The notes: generated from the letters alone by a model not told the origin. Counted from the stretch's first letter, positions 28,038 to 37,019 are shown. The stretch is 64,000 nucleotides of DNA from Armatimonadota bacterium (GCA_018268255.1 JAFDWX010000005.1:310001-374000), one strand, 5' to 3'. Translations and numbers: made by a program.

Positions 28038-28556
28038 TTAAGCCTCGACCGGCTCAGCAGGAGCTTCCTCAGTTGGCTCAGCCTGGGCTGGAGCCTCCAC
28101 GGGAGCATTCGGATCAACCACGTCGAGGGTGATGAACGCATCTACTTCGCGATGAAGGTCGACTTGGATCCGGTAGCTGCCAAGTCGCTTGATGGGTTCG
28201 AGAAGAGGGACCTGCTTTCGCTCCAAATCCTGCTTCAGCTGGGATTTGATGGCTTCGACGATATCCTGATTGGTAACGGCACCGAAGAGTTTGCCCGCTT
28301 CCTTTCCTACCTTTGCCTCGATGCGGATGTGCGAGCCATCCAGCTTTTCCTTCAAAGCTTCGGCAGCGGATTTGGTTTCCGCCAACTTTGTCGCGATTCG
28401 CTGGTGGCGAACCTCAAGAGCTTTCAGCTGATGTTTGTCAGCAAGGGTCGCGAGTCCACGGGGAAAAAGAAAATTGCGGGCGTATCCGTCGCGCACGGTA
28501 ACGACTTGCCCTTCCTTGCCCAACTTAGGCACAGTCTGGTTCAAAATAACTTTCAT
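28038..28556 (-). CDS. rplI: 50S ribosomal protein L9
   Basis: 172 residues. The N-terminal RNA-binding domain has the invariant 'GYARNFLFPRGLA' near residue 24, followed by the long connecting helix and the C-terminal domain ('EAGKLFGAVTNQDIVEAI' near 82). About 25 extra residues at the end are Pro/Ala/Glu-rich (APVEAPAQAEPTEEAPAEP), a low-complexity tail absent in E. coli L9. L9 binds 23S rRNA near the L1 stalk base and helps reading-frame maintenance. The ATG has a clear GGAGG 7 bases upstream. It is not beside rpsF, ssb or rpsR as it often is. A small hairpin (GGGACA/TGTCCC, 28600-28615) lies in its leader and may affect expression. Confidence 0.96.
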   Translation of the reverse strand: MKVILNQTVPKLGKEGQVVTVRDGYARNFLFPRGLATLADKHQLKALEVRHQRIATKLAETKSAAEALKEKLDGSHIRIEAKVGKEAGKLFGAVTNQDIVEAIKSQLKQDLERKQVPLLEPIKRLGSYRIQVDLHREVDAFITLDVVDPNAPVEAPAQAEPTEEAPAEPVEA

Positions 28557-28599
28557 TCAGTTTTCCTCCACTAATCGAGATGGATGCGGTCAGCACTAT

Positions 28600-28615
28600 G
28601 GGACAAAAGTGTCCC
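28600..28615 (-). other. Small hairpin in rplI leader
   Basis: GGGACA and TGTCCC pair perfectly around a 4-base loop, between the MCE gene stop and the L9 Shine-Dalgarno. No T run follows on either strand, so it is not a normal terminator; a role in leader control is possible but unproven. Confidence 0.4.
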
Positions 28616-28649
28616 CGATTAAGTGGCCAAGCGAAAAGGATACCTCGCA

Positions 28650-30086
28650 CTAAGGTCTGAATCCAATCCCGATGCTGGGAGCATTGCGATCGAAGATGCG
28701 CTCGATACCCAACCACCCATACAGATTCTTGTTCATTTGGAGCTTGGTGTGGAAGTCGAAACGGGGATTGTTCACCCCGAAAATATCCCCTCGCACTGAC
28801 CAGTTCTTACTGAGTTCGTAATCGGCACCAACGCCTGGCTTGCTCGCATAGACTCCGTAACGCAGCTGGCTTCGACCCACTGTATGTCCAAGTTGAGCGT
28901 TGAGCTTGTTGCTTTCGAAAGCGTCCCACAACCCGAAGTGGATCTTTTTATCTTTGCCAGCTGGGATCGTAAGATTAACTTCCGTCCGCCATCGGTTCGG
29001 GTCAGTTTCACGAAAGAGATCGGCCGAAAGCTGAGTTTCCTTGAGTCCACCCATCACGCCGCCCGTAGATGCACCGACACCCAAAAGTTTCTTTTTGACT
29101 TCGTCGAACAGTTCTCCCGCTTGGTCGGCCAAATTGTTAGCCTTAATCATGAGTTGGTTCACGTTCTCACCGACTTCAAGACCCTTTTCGATGAGCTTAT
29201 TGGTGTTTACAGCGATCTCGGTTCCCGTTTCAGTCATGGTCCGGGTATTCGCCAAAATCCCTTTGAGGTCGCCCTGCATCTGGGGATTGTTGACGAGTGC
29301 TCGAAGGTCGGATACCAAGCCCGTTCCCTGGTCCAGCGCGCCGGATAGATCCGAGACGAGCGTGTCCATTTGCCCCTCGAGCTTGCCAGATTTGACGTAT
29401 TTGGCGAAGGTGGAGCTCATCTCCGTGAGGTCGCGCGTCACGCTCTGCGTATTTTTTACGATGCCGTGCAGCGCAGCTTGGTTCTGGGCCAGTGTTTGAT
29501 CGAAGCGCTGGGCAAGTTGGCCAAAGTTCTGGGCGGTCTGATTGCTAGATTGAAGCAACGTCTGGAGGTCTCTCTTGAGCGATTCGTCGCTGACCACCTT
29601 CTCCATGCTTTGAAGAAGTTTTGTGCTCGCGTTGAGCGTGTTATTCAGAGCGTCCACGGTCTTGCCAGAGTCGGGCGCAAATGCCTGGAGCGGACTCCGC
29701 TGCTCGCCTTTGAGGATCGATTCGGGCGCGATAAAGCCTGCTTGTGCCTTGGTAGGAGGGGTCAACTCAACCTGCCGATCTCCAATGCCGATAAGGGCGG
29801 TCGGAAGAACCGCGACGCTGCCTTGCGGAATCTGAACTCCATCTTGCACCTGCAAGGTCATGCGGGCTGTAGTGCCGGAAACCAGTTTGACCTCCGCGAC
29901 CTGCCCGACTTGAACGCCTGCCAGCAAAACTTTGGAGCCCACCGTGACTCCACCTGCGTCCGCAAAGTCGGCAAAGTACCGCACGGTCTTTGGGCTAAAG
30001 ACGCTGCGCTGCAGTACTGCGTAAGCTCCCAGCAACAGTGCTGCGAACAAAACGACCAGGATTCCGACTCTTGAGGCGTTCTGCAT
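28650..30086 (-). CDS. MCE/MlaD family lipid-transport protein
   Basis: 478 residues. One N-terminal membrane span (VGILVVLFAALLLGAYAVL, residues 8-26) is followed by the MCE domain at about 35-110 ('GVTVGSKVLLAGVQVGQVAEV' and 'PTALIGIGDRQVELTPP'). A long helical region from about 140 to 330 has heptad-like repeats and many Gln/Leu, likely forming a tube or stalk as in PqiB/YebT or long MlaD proteins. The C-terminal 120 residues have alternating strands ('ELSKNWSVRGDIFG', 'FDFHTKLQMNKNLYGWLGI') like an outer-membrane or periplasmic beta domain. MCE proteins carry phospholipids between inner and outer membranes. The usual MlaE permease and MlaF ATPase are not next to it in this window. It is divergent from an ABC permease. 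Confidence 0.88.
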   Translation of the reverse strand: MQNASRVGILVVLFAALLLGAYAVLQRSVFSPKTVRYFADFADAGGVTVGSKVLLAGVQVGQVAEVKLVSGTTARMTLQVQDGVQIPQGSVAVLPTALIGIGDRQVELTPPTKAQAGFIAPESILKGEQRSPLQAFAPDSGKTVDALNNTLNASTKLLQSMEKVVSDESLKRDLQTLLQSSNQTAQNFGQLAQRFDQTLAQNQAALHGIVKNTQSVTRDLTEMSSTFAKYVKSGKLEGQMDTLVSDLSGALDQGTGLVSDLRALVNNPQMQGDLKGILANTRTMTETGTEIAVNTNKLIEKGLEVGENVNQLMIKANNLADQAGELFDEVKKKLLGVGASTGGVMGGLKETQLSADLFRETDPNRWRTEVNLTIPAGKDKKIHFGLWDAFESNKLNAQLGHTVGRSQLRYGVYASKPGVGADYELSKNWSVRGDIFGVNNPRFDFHTKLQMNKNLYGWLGIERIFDRNAPSIGIGFRP

Positions 30087-30160
30087 GGGCTGATTGTATC
30101 TCTAAACAGAGACGCTCCAAACGAGACATCCGCGTTCCAAGTATCGTTGTACTGTCGAAA

Positions 30161-31363
30161 GTGACTCCACTTCAGAATTTCCTCCACGCTCTTTCAAACA
30201 TCCGAGATCAGCGCCAACGGGCAGTGCTGAGCGCCCTAGGCATCGCCGTCGCGTCCATCGCGATTGTCACTCTGGTCTCTATTGCCCTCGGGGTCCGGGC
30301 GGATATCACGTCTCAGGTGGAGGAACTGGGAGTGAACACGCTCATCGTGCTGCCAGGACGGATCGAGGAGGGCACGTTCAACCCAAACCTCGGAGGCCAG
30401 AGCTACCTCAAAGAGGAGTACGGGAGCAGCCTCAAAGAGGTACCCGGAGTGATTCGAGTCGCCCCTCTGACTTTTGCCGGTGGCGGCATCCGTTACAAGG
30501 ACAAGGAAGCCTATCCGACCATGGTTGCCACAACGAGCGACTGGTTTAAGATGCAAGCCATCGAGATGAAGCACGGCAGACCATGGAATGATCCGCGGAC
30601 AAAGGAGAAAATCGCATTGATCGGCAGTGTTGCAGCCGACCGGCTTTTTGGAGCTTCGGTGGATCCTGTGGGCCTTAACATCGAATTTAACGGTGATCAG
30701 TATCGAATTGTTGGAGTCACCCGAGACAAAGAGGGGGGTTCTGGCCTTTTCAGCATGTTTAGTCTGCAAAACGTGGTCTATATCCCCTACCATGCCGCCA
30801 AAGCCAAGCAGACCGATATGCAAACGGACCGTCTGATGGTCCAGTCAGCCCCAGAAGCTGAACCCAAACAGCTTGTCAAGAAACTGGAAGAGAGTCTGGC
30901 CAAGCACCTTGACCGCCAGCAATATTCGGTGCTCACTAACGAGGACCTACTCAAGCTGGTCTACAAGCTGATGGGAATCCTCACTTGGCTGCTGGTCGGG
31001 CTTACCTCCATCGCCTTGTTCGTCGGCGGAGTCGGGATTATGACCGTGATGTTGATGTCGGTCAACGAACGGAGCCGCGAAATCGGAATTCGAAAAACGG
31101 TCGGCGCTCGGCAGAAAGATGTGTTCTGGCAGTTTCTGGCTGAAGCGATCACCCTCGCCTTGATCGGTGGGACAGTCGGCTTTTGCTTCAGCTACGTCGT
31201 GTGCGTGATCTTGTACCGATACACCGACGTCAAGCCGTCAGTGACTCCAGGTGTTGCCCTGATGTGCTTCGGAGTTTGCCTTCTAATAGGATCGATCTTC
31301 GGTCTGATACCGGCGATGCGAGCAGCTCGCCAAGATCCCGTCGTGGCGTTGCGACACGAGTGA
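30161..31363 (+). CDS. MacB-like ABC transporter permease (FtsX-type)
   Basis: About 400 residues from a GTG at 30161 (VTPLQNFLHALSNI); upstream in-frame codons fall in or too close to the MCE gene, though no good Shine-Dalgarno is visible. The first span is near residues 20-42 ('VLSALGIAVASIAIVTLVSI'), followed by a large MacB_PCD periplasmic domain. Three C-terminal spans form the FtsX domain at about 270-400, with 'NERSREIGIRKTVGARQKDV' between the first two. Such permeases use mechanotransmission to drive export or lipoprotein release. The cognate MacB-type ATPase is not adjacent. Its start is about 75 bases from the divergent MCE gene, and its stop is 4 bases from the convergent pilin gene. 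Confidence 0.85.
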   Translation: MTPLQNFLHALSNIRDQRQRAVLSALGIAVASIAIVTLVSIALGVRADITSQVEELGVNTLIVLPGRIEEGTFNPNLGGQSYLKEEYGSSLKEVPGVIRVAPLTFAGGGIRYKDKEAYPTMVATTSDWFKMQAIEMKHGRPWNDPRTKEKIALIGSVAADRLFGASVDPVGLNIEFNGDQYRIVGVTRDKEGGSGLFSMFSLQNVVYIPYHAAKAKQTDMQTDRLMVQSAPEAEPKQLVKKLEESLAKHLDRQQYSVLTNEDLLKLVYKLMGILTWLLVGLTSIALFVGGVGIMTVMLMSVNERSREIGIRKTVGARQKDVFWQFLAEAITLALIGGTVGFCFSYVVCVILYRYTDVKPSVTPGVALMCFGVCLLIGSIFGLIPAMRAARQDPVVALRHE

Positions 31364-31367
31364 GGGT

Positions 31368-31715
31368 CTATTCCTGGTCGGTACCGTCTGCGATTCCGTG
31401 GATGCTGCATTCGGCAGGGGTACCGATGACATTCAACGTATAGGTTCCTCCTGCTGGGCAGGTTGGCAGCGCAGTGTCCTTTATGAACTCGTTGAAGATG
31501 TCCTCCTCGGTTACTGGGTCGCCGTTGGACCTGCGACTCGTCACCGCGTAAATGTCCTTCGCGTTGTCGAACTTCCGCAAGTTCTGCAAACACGTGATCT
31601 TCCAAGCACGAGTCCGCGCCCCGATCCACTGTGGTACAGCGATCGCTAGGATGATGCCGATGATCAAGACTACAATCATGATCTCGACAAGCGTAAAGGC
31701 GCGTTTTTTGTTCAA
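31368..31715 (-). CDS. Type IV prepilin-like / pseudopilin protein
   Basis: 115 residues from a TTG at 31715. The start is supported by AGAGGA exactly 6 bases upstream. The N-terminus KKRAFTLVEIMIVVLIIGII is a canonical class III signal: cleavage expected before Phe, Glu at position +5 and a hydrophobic helix. The mature domain has two cysteines ('KITCLQNL' near 40 and 'LPTCPAGGTYTL' near 85) and a third near the end ('AECSIHGI'), like GspG/PilE-type minor pilins with a disulfide. It is presumably processed by a PilD-type peptidase and built into a pilus or type II secretion pseudopilus. No other pilus genes are adjacent. Confidence 0.88.
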   Translation of the reverse strand: MNKKRAFTLVEIMIVVLIIGIILAIAVPQWIGARTRAWKITCLQNLRKFDNAKDIYAVTSRRSNGDPVTEEDIFNEFIKDTALPTCPAGGTYTLNVIGTPAECSIHGIADGTDQE

Positions 31716-31867
31716 ACAGAATCCTCTTTCTTCTGGTCGGTCTTATTCCCGATATATTTAGGCTTGCAGTTGTTGCTAAGACAAAGAACGGCGATTGTAC
31801 GGTGAATTTTCAGAAAATTCTGAAAGTTCATAACATAGTGGAAGCTCGCGTGGGTATAAAAGAGTGG

Positions 31868-32593
31868 ATGGTGCCGAGCGCGAGCACAGATCGGCCGTGG
31901 CTGGCCGAGGGCGAGGAGAAGCGGCTACTGGTTCGACAGATGTTCGCCGAGATAGCGCCAACCTATGACGTCTGCAACAGCATCATGTCTCTCCGCCTCC
32001 ATGCGAGATGGCGTAGAGCCGCTGTTCGGGCCTTAAATCTCAAAAAGGGCGCCCGCGTTCTGGACGCCTGTTGCGGTACCGGCGATTTCTTCCCTCCCCT
32101 GCGTGAGGCGATCGGGCCGACGGGAAAGCTCTTTGGGTTCGATTTCTGCTTGCCCATGCTTACCCGTTCTGCCTTGAAAGACCAAAGTTCTTTCCGGGGT
32201 TTGGGAGACGCGTGTCGTTCTCCGTACCAAGACGGGTCATTTGATGCCGTCACGGTGGGCTGGGGAATTCGAAACGTACCGGATATCGATGCTGCCCATC
32301 GGGAGGCTTTTCGCACTCTCAAATCAGGAGGTCGATTTGTGTCCATTGACATGGCTCGACCCAAAAACCCTGTGATTCGGGCCTCAAGTCATTTCATTTT
32401 TGGCAATCTGGTCCCTCTCCTCGGCAAGCTTTTCAGAGTGGAACGAGCGTATAAGTACCTTCCAGAAAGCACCGAGAGATTCATGACTCGGGAACAGCTT
32501 TCGGAATCCATGGGTAAAGCGGGTTTCGTCGAAATCTCAACTAAAGACTTCTTTATGGGCACCATCTGCATGCATCTTGGAGTGAAACCTTGA
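31868..32593 (+). CDS. menG: Demethylmenaquinone methyltransferase (UbiE/MenG)
   Basis: 241 residues from the ATG at 31868 (MVPSASTDRPWLAEGEEK). Motif 'FAEIAPTYDVCNSIMSLRLH' near residue 28 and the SAM loop 'ARVLDACCGTGDFFPPLREA' region near 60 match UbiE/COQ5. 'DAVTVGWGIRNVPDIDAAHRE' near 125 corresponds to the conserved GxRNxxD block, and 'FVSIDMARPKNP' near 157 to motif III. It methylates demethylmenaquinone in the last step of menaquinone synthesis. It overlaps the next gene by 4 bases (TTGA), and that gene encodes a polyprenyl diphosphate synthase, which makes the side chain. The pair is a typical menaquinone unit. Confidence 0.92.
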   Translation: MVPSASTDRPWLAEGEEKRLLVRQMFAEIAPTYDVCNSIMSLRLHARWRRAAVRALNLKKGARVLDACCGTGDFFPPLREAIGPTGKLFGFDFCLPMLTRSALKDQSSFRGLGDACRSPYQDGSFDAVTVGWGIRNVPDIDAAHREAFRTLKSGGRFVSIDMARPKNPVIRASSHFIFGNLVPLLGKLFRVERAYKYLPESTERFMTREQLSESMGKAGFVEISTKDFFMGTICMHLGVKP

Positions 32594-33576
32594 AAGCTCA
32601 CACCTGGACCGACTCACTCAAACAGATTCAATCCGAAATTGAGTTGGTGGAGCGTGAGCTGGAGACCCTGACCCAATCCCGCGTGCGCCTGGTTCAGAAT
32701 GTTTGCCATCACACACTGCTCGCAGGCGGAAAGCGCATCCGACCTGCCCTTGTGCTCTTGGCTGCCCGGGCTTCGATGGGAGTCGTGAATACCGCTCGTG
32801 CAATTCGCCTAGGAGCCTGCCTCGAAATGGTCCACATGGCGACGCTGATCCACGACGATGTCATCGATCACGCCCAACTTCGTCGAGGTCTGCCGACGGC
32901 AGCTGCGATCTTTGGAAACACGGGAGCGATCCTTTCTGGAGATGCTTTGCTGGCCAAAGCGATGGCAGTTCTCGCAGATGACGGCGACCTATCGATCATC
33001 CGGGCCGTCAGCGAATCAGTTGTGGAGATGGCGGAAGGGGAAGCTCGGGAAGTTGAGACCCGAGGCGACTTCGATCTCAAACAGCAGGACCACTTCGAAA
33101 TTCTTAGGATGAAGACTTCCACCTTCGTCGAATGTGCGTGCCGAATCGGCGCGCAATCGGCGGGTGCGGACTCCACCGTGGTCGAGACTCTCGCCCAATT
33201 TGGCCATGAACTCGGAATGGCCTTTCAACTCGTGGATGACATCCTTGATTTCAAGGGTGATGAAGAGCAGACAGGCAAAACTCCCGGCACAGACCTTTTG
33301 GAAGGCTGTGCAACGCTCCCCATCATTTTGTTGCGAGACCACCTAACGGAGCAAGAAAGTGATTTTCTTCAGGCCAGGTTCGGCGCTACGCTCACGGACG
33401 ACGAGATTCGGATGGTTGTGGGCTGGATGGAATCTCGCGGAGTCCTTTTGGAAGCACGCGGGTTTGCTGAATCCCATGCCACCAAGGCACTGGAGGCTCT
33501 GGCAAACCTGCCCCAATCGGAAGCCCGCAATCTCCTCGAATCTTTGGTTGAGTTCGTGATGAACCGGCAATACTGA
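32590..33576 (+). CDS. Polyprenyl diphosphate synthase
   Basis: 328 residues from a TTG overlapping the menG stop as TTGA, with GGAG 7 bases upstream. The first Asp-rich motif is 'ATLIHDDVIDHAQLRRG' near residue 92 and the second is 'FQLVDDILDFKGDEEQTGK' near 213; these bind Mg and the diphosphates. 'GGKRIRPALVLLAAR' near 46 is the substrate-binding region. Medium-to-long chain enzymes of this kind (IspB/HepT) make the menaquinone tail, which fits the coupled menG. The chain length set by residues before the first DDxxD (LGACLEMVHM) cannot be determined. A HAD phosphatase follows 5 bases later and may be co-transcribed. Confidence 0.93.
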   Translation: MKAHTWTDSLKQIQSEIELVERELETLTQSRVRLVQNVCHHTLLAGGKRIRPALVLLAARASMGVVNTARAIRLGACLEMVHMATLIHDDVIDHAQLRRGLPTAAAIFGNTGAILSGDALLAKAMAVLADDGDLSIIRAVSESVVEMAEGEAREVETRGDFDLKQQDHFEILRMKTSTFVECACRIGAQSAGADSTVVETLAQFGHELGMAFQLVDDILDFKGDEEQTGKTPGTDLLEGCATLPIILLRDHLTEQESDFLQARFGATLTDDEIRMVVGWMESRGVLLEARGFAESHATKALEALANLPQSEARNLLESLVEFVMNRQY

Positions 33577-33581
33577 ATTTC

Positions 33582-34337
33582 ATGCGCCGGTACGCTCTGT
33601 ACATCTTCGATCTCGACGGGACTCTCTATCGTGGCTCCCAGGCGTTGGACGGCGCTGTGCATACCGTTAACCAACTTCAAGACGAGGGCTCCCGAGTGGC
33701 CTTCTTGACAAACAACTCTGCGCCCACCCGGCAAGCGATCCAATCAAGACTGAACGGGATGGGATTTCGGGCGGAGCTGGACCAGTGCTTCGGTACGGCG
33801 AGCGGAACCGCGCAGGTGATGCGATCCCAGGGTCTAGAGAAAGCATTTGTTGTGGGCGAAGAGGGGCTGCACCAGGAGCTGCGGAATGCCGGGATAGCCA
33901 CAACCACCGAATCGGAGGTCCCCTGCGACGCTCTTGTTTGCGGAATATGCCGAAGTTTCACGTTTGATTTGTTGGACAAGGGTCTCCAAGTGCTGTTGAC
34001 CGGTGTCCCGTTCATCGCCACCAACACGGACGCGACATACCCGCTTGAGGGCAATCGGTTGATGCCTGGCGCAGGCTCATTGGTCTCTTCGTTCCGCACA
34101 GTTGCCGGACGCGAACCCCAGGTCATTGGGAAGCCTCAGCCAGAAATGGTATTGCAGATTGCCAAGCAGTTTGAGGCACCAATCCAAGAAGTTCTCGCGG
34201 TGGGAGATCGATACGAGACGGATATCGAGGCTGGACGGAACGCGGGATGCGACACTTGGATGGTGCTCACTGGCGTCACGTCAGAAGCCCCACCAGGTCA
34301 GCCCCATGGCCGGACGCTATCGGAGCTACTCGCGTAA
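33582..34337 (+). CDS. HAD-IIA family phosphatase (NagD-like)
   Basis: 251 residues. Motif I 'YIFDLDGTLYRGSQALDGA' near residue 7 has the nucleophile Asp and acid Asp. Motif II is 'RVAFLTNNSAPTRQAIQSRL' near 38, and motifs III and IV are 'IGKPQPEMVLQIA' near 184 and 'VLAVGDRYETDIEAGRNAGC' near 205. The large type IIA cap lies between. Relatives dephosphorylate phosphoglycolate, 4-nitrophenyl phosphate or sugar phosphates. It starts 5 bases after the prenyl synthase gene on the same strand, so it may belong to the menaquinone unit, though no pathway link is known. Its end overlaps the convergent gene by 12 bases. Confidence 0.9.
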   Translation: MRRYALYIFDLDGTLYRGSQALDGAVHTVNQLQDEGSRVAFLTNNSAPTRQAIQSRLNGMGFRAELDQCFGTASGTAQVMRSQGLEKAFVVGEEGLHQELRNAGIATTTESEVPCDALVCGICRSFTFDLLDKGLQVLLTGVPFIATNTDATYPLEGNRLMPGAGSLVSSFRTVAGREPQVIGKPQPEMVLQIAKQFEAPIQEVLAVGDRYETDIEAGRNAGCDTWMVLTGVTSEAPPGQPHGRTLSELLA

Positions 34338-35198
34338 TTCTTGATCCAGCTCACGCTCAGCGATTTGCTGCGAAGAGAGCGAGTTCAAGATCGAATCGAT
34401 TTTGACAGAGCCTTGCGATTGGGACATTTCTTGCATCCGCCGCATCTGCTGGGCCGAGTGTTGCTCCACTTGCTCGGCGAGAAGTTTCAGCTTTTCAGCT
34501 AGTTCTCGGCATGGCGTATAGACGGACTGAATATTGGGGGAATGGTAGCCGTATCTTGGGTCTTCACCCGAGACAATGCTAGGCAAACGATCCAGGACGG
34601 AGTTGACATCCAGACTGATGAGATCGTTCATCAAGTCCTTGAAATCTTGCTTTTGGGAACCCGAGGGTTGGCCGATGCAGGACACGCAGTACAGCACGAC
34701 CTCGTCCATCGCCGCGTTGGCTGCCGATTGCATCTCTTCCCGCAGCGCATTCTGGCCTTCAGTCATGGAATCCTCGTTCCAGGCCGGTCCCTGCAACACG
34801 GCGCTGACGCGATCCCAATAGTAGGCGGCGGCTTCCAGCAAGCTGAGAGCGACTGGGTCCACAGACCGCTTCATCTGCCCTTTATCTCGCAGTTCGGCAA
34901 AGCTCTTCACCGCTGCGTCGGCACGTTCGTGAAACTCTTCTTCTGGAGTTTTCGATCTGGAGAAGTACTTGCCAATCAGGTTTGTGACAACGCCCAGGAC
35001 TGGAATTGCCACCAGCCCCGCAACCAGAGCGGCTCCCATTGGGCCAAGGGCCTCGAGTTCCAAGAACAAGCCTAATCCAACGAGAGCTCGGACGATCCAT
35101 GCGCCAGCTTTAAAGCCCAGACCAACAGGTAGCCGATAGCGCCGCTCCCTGTTTTGAAGGTAGCGATAGAAAAACTCGGGTCGGCTCGGTTTGGGCAC
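34326..35198 (-). CDS. Membrane protein of unknown function
   Basis: 290 residues from a GTG at 35198 placed directly after the stop codon of the GT9 gene, implying translational coupling. Two hydrophobic stretches at about residues 30-50 and 55-75 ('AGAWIVRALVGLGLFLELEA', then 'AALVAGLVAIPVLGVVTNLI') probably form a hairpin. The remaining 200 residues are soluble and mostly helical, with a Gln-rich end (SAQQMRRMQEMSQSQGS). I do not recognise a family. A conserved-looking 'YYWDRVSAVLQGPAWNED' lies in the middle. It is the second gene of a two-gene unit after the heptosyltransferase-like protein and may act in the envelope, by context only. Confidence 0.7.
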   Translation of the reverse strand: MPKPSRPEFFYRYLQNRERRYRLPVGLGFKAGAWIVRALVGLGLFLELEALGPMGAALVAGLVAIPVLGVVTNLIGKYFSRSKTPEEEFHERADAAVKSFAELRDKGQMKRSVDPVALSLLEAAAYYWDRVSAVLQGPAWNEDSMTEGQNALREEMQSAANAAMDEVVLYCVSCIGQPSGSQKQDFKDLMNDLISLDVNSVLDRLPSIVSGEDPRYGYHSPNIQSVYTPCRELAEKLKLLAEQVEQHSAQQMRRMQEMSQSQGSVKIDSILNSLSSQQIAERELDQELRE

Positions 35199-36212
35199 CT
35201 ACTTAGAATACGCAACTCGCGGTTCAGCTAGCATGCCCTTTGCCTTATCGATGACTTCGTCGACTGTTATCGAGTGCATACCCCGTTCATCGCGTTCGCT
35301 CGGATAGTAAATCACCTGGTCGCGCTGTCCCCGTGGCCCCAAGCGGACCGGATTTGTTGGCCCGAACAGCGCAAGCACCGGTGTCTCGACGGCAGTAGAA
35401 ATGTGCATCGGACCCGTGTCTCCCCCGATAAAGAGGTTTCCTTGTTCGAACAGCGCCGCTAACTGGAGAAGCGTCGTCCGTCCGACCATCGACACGATAC
35501 CTTTGGGAGTATGAAGGGCACCCATGAGCAGAGACTCCAGATGCCGATCTCCGGGAGACCCAGTGACGATACAGAGAGCTCCGGTTTCGGCGACCAATGC
35601 CTCACCGACCCGTGCGAATCGTTCCGGCGGCCATTGCTTGAAAGTCTTCCCTGCGCTTGGATTCAGAAAGACCACTGGCTGATCCGGATGGTGCCCTGCC
35701 TCGCTCAGGAGCATGGCCGCATACTCCCGTTCGCGATTCGAGAATGGAATATGCATCGGAGGAGGAGTGTCCCATCTAGCCCCAACGGATTCAGCACGCC
35801 GCAGATAGATATCGATGATATGCGGATCGACGGGAGGCGGTATCCGATTGGTGTAAAACAGCGTCGCCTTTTCACGCGCGTCGGTTGGGCCATACCTGCG
35901 CTTGGCACCCGAAAGACGAGTGACCAGGCCCGACTTGAACAACCCTTGTAAGTCGAGGGCGATATCGTAGTGCTCGCGGCGAAGGAGTCGGGCAAACTGA
36001 ATTAGAGCGGTCCAAGATCGTCTTCGATCCCAGCGGTGGATCTTGTTAAGGTGTGGATTGCCGGTGATCACAGGCGCGCAGTGTAAGTGGACAGCCCATC
36101 CGAGGAAGCTGTTCGGATGTCCTTCCCGAAGCGCTTGGGCGACGGGTGTGGCATGCAGACAGTCACCGATTGCACTGAGTTTGACGACCAAAATACGGGG
36201 TGACTCGTCCAT
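35199..36212 (-). CDS. GT9 family glycosyltransferase (heptosyltransferase-like)
   Basis: 337 residues, the normal length of WaaC/WaaF. The N-terminal GT-B half begins 'RILVVKLSAIGDCLHATPVAQ', the canonical glycine/aspartate loop of heptosyltransferases. The C-terminal half has 'VVFLNPSAGKTFKQWPPERF' near 178 and 'NLFIGGDTGPMHISTAVETP' near 265, where the nucleotide-sugar is bound. Members transfer heptose from ADP-heptose to lipopolysaccharide core; other GT9 enzymes use other sugars. Together with the PagL-like protein at 57785 it suggests a lipopolysaccharide outer membrane. It is divergent from a PIG-L deacetylase with only 33 bases between. Confidence 0.93.
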   Translation of the reverse strand: MDESPRILVVKLSAIGDCLHATPVAQALREGHPNSFLGWAVHLHCAPVITGNPHLNKIHRWDRRRSWTALIQFARLLRREHYDIALDLQGLFKSGLVTRLSGAKRRYGPTDAREKATLFYTNRIPPPVDPHIIDIYLRRAESVGARWDTPPPMHIPFSNREREYAAMLLSEAGHHPDQPVVFLNPSAGKTFKQWPPERFARVGEALVAETGALCIVTGSPGDRHLESLLMGALHTPKGIVSMVGRTTLLQLAALFEQGNLFIGGDTGPMHISTAVETPVLALFGPTNPVRLGPRGQRDQVIYYPSERDERGMHSITVDEVIDKAKGMLAEPRVAYSK

Positions 36213-36245
36213 GTTAAGGTTATATCACTACTCCCGTAGAATTTT

Positions 36246-37019
36246 ATGAATTCCTCTGAATTGTGCTTTGATCCTGACCCAAGTCACAGATGGCTTTTCT
36301 GCATGGCCCATCCAGATGACGAGATGGCGATCAGCGGCTGGATCCATCGGCTGACCTCGCGGCGAATCGAAGTCTGGCTGAGTTGGACGCACTCCACGCC
36401 GGAGCGAGAAGAGGAGGCCCTCCATGCTGCACGGGTGTTAGGTGTTCCACCGGATCGGCTTGTATTTCACCGCGCGGGAGACGGAACCCAGTGCGATGAA
36501 TTGCAGACACTGTTTCCGAACTTTCTCGCGATGGAAAGTCGAATCCAGCCAACCCGAGTGGCGACGGTCGCGTTTGAACAGGGGCATCCCGACCACGACG
36601 CCACCCACCTTTTGGTCCGCAAGGCATTTCCAAAAACCCCAGTGCTAGAGTGGCCGATGTACCACGCGTACATCCGAGGAGTACGCAGTTTGCAGGACAT
36701 CGGCAGGTTCGCCGACCCAGGTCGGGAGGAAGCTCTACGGCTAGACCCGGATGAAAGAAAAATTGTCCGGGCAGTCGTGGCATGCCACAAGAGCCAGCCG
36801 ATCATGCGGAACGTCTGGGCCTACCAGCTTTATCGCCTTCTGACATTGCGGCCCGTCTCCATGGGTCGCAAGGAATTCCTCAGGTGGGTGACTCATGGAG
36901 ACTATCTTCAACCAAGTTTGCCTCCTTCCATAGCAAGAGCGGTCGAGGAAACTCCGTTGTGGAACCACTACAAGCAGTGTGCCCAAAGTCTTCTGGCCAG
37001 CCTCGCGGGCACTCAATAG
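36246..37019 (+). CDS. PIG-L/LmbE family deacetylase
   Basis: 257 residues. The zinc motif AHPDDEMAISG is near residue 20, as in MshB, PIG-L and BshB, with a third ligand likely in 'VAFEQGHPDHDATHLLVRKA' near 115. 'WLSWTHSTPEREEEAL' near 45 is typical of the loop after the first helix. It removes an N-acetyl group from GlcNAc-containing molecules, for example in thiol-cofactor, phosphatidylinositol or glycoconjugate synthesis; the target is unknown. It is monocistronic with a strong bidirectional terminator at 37019-37053. The adjacent divergent glycosyltransferase hints at an envelope glycan role. Confidence 0.9.
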   Translation: MNSSELCFDPDPSHRWLFCMAHPDDEMAISGWIHRLTSRRIEVWLSWTHSTPEREEEALHAARVLGVPPDRLVFHRAGDGTQCDELQTLFPNFLAMESRIQPTRVATVAFEQGHPDHDATHLLVRKAFPKTPVLEWPMYHAYIRGVRSLQDIGRFADPGREEALRLDPDERKIVRAVVACHKSQPIMRNVWAYQLYRLLTLRPVSMGRKEFLRWVTHGDYLQPSLPPSIARAVEETPLWNHYKQCAQSLLASLAGTQ

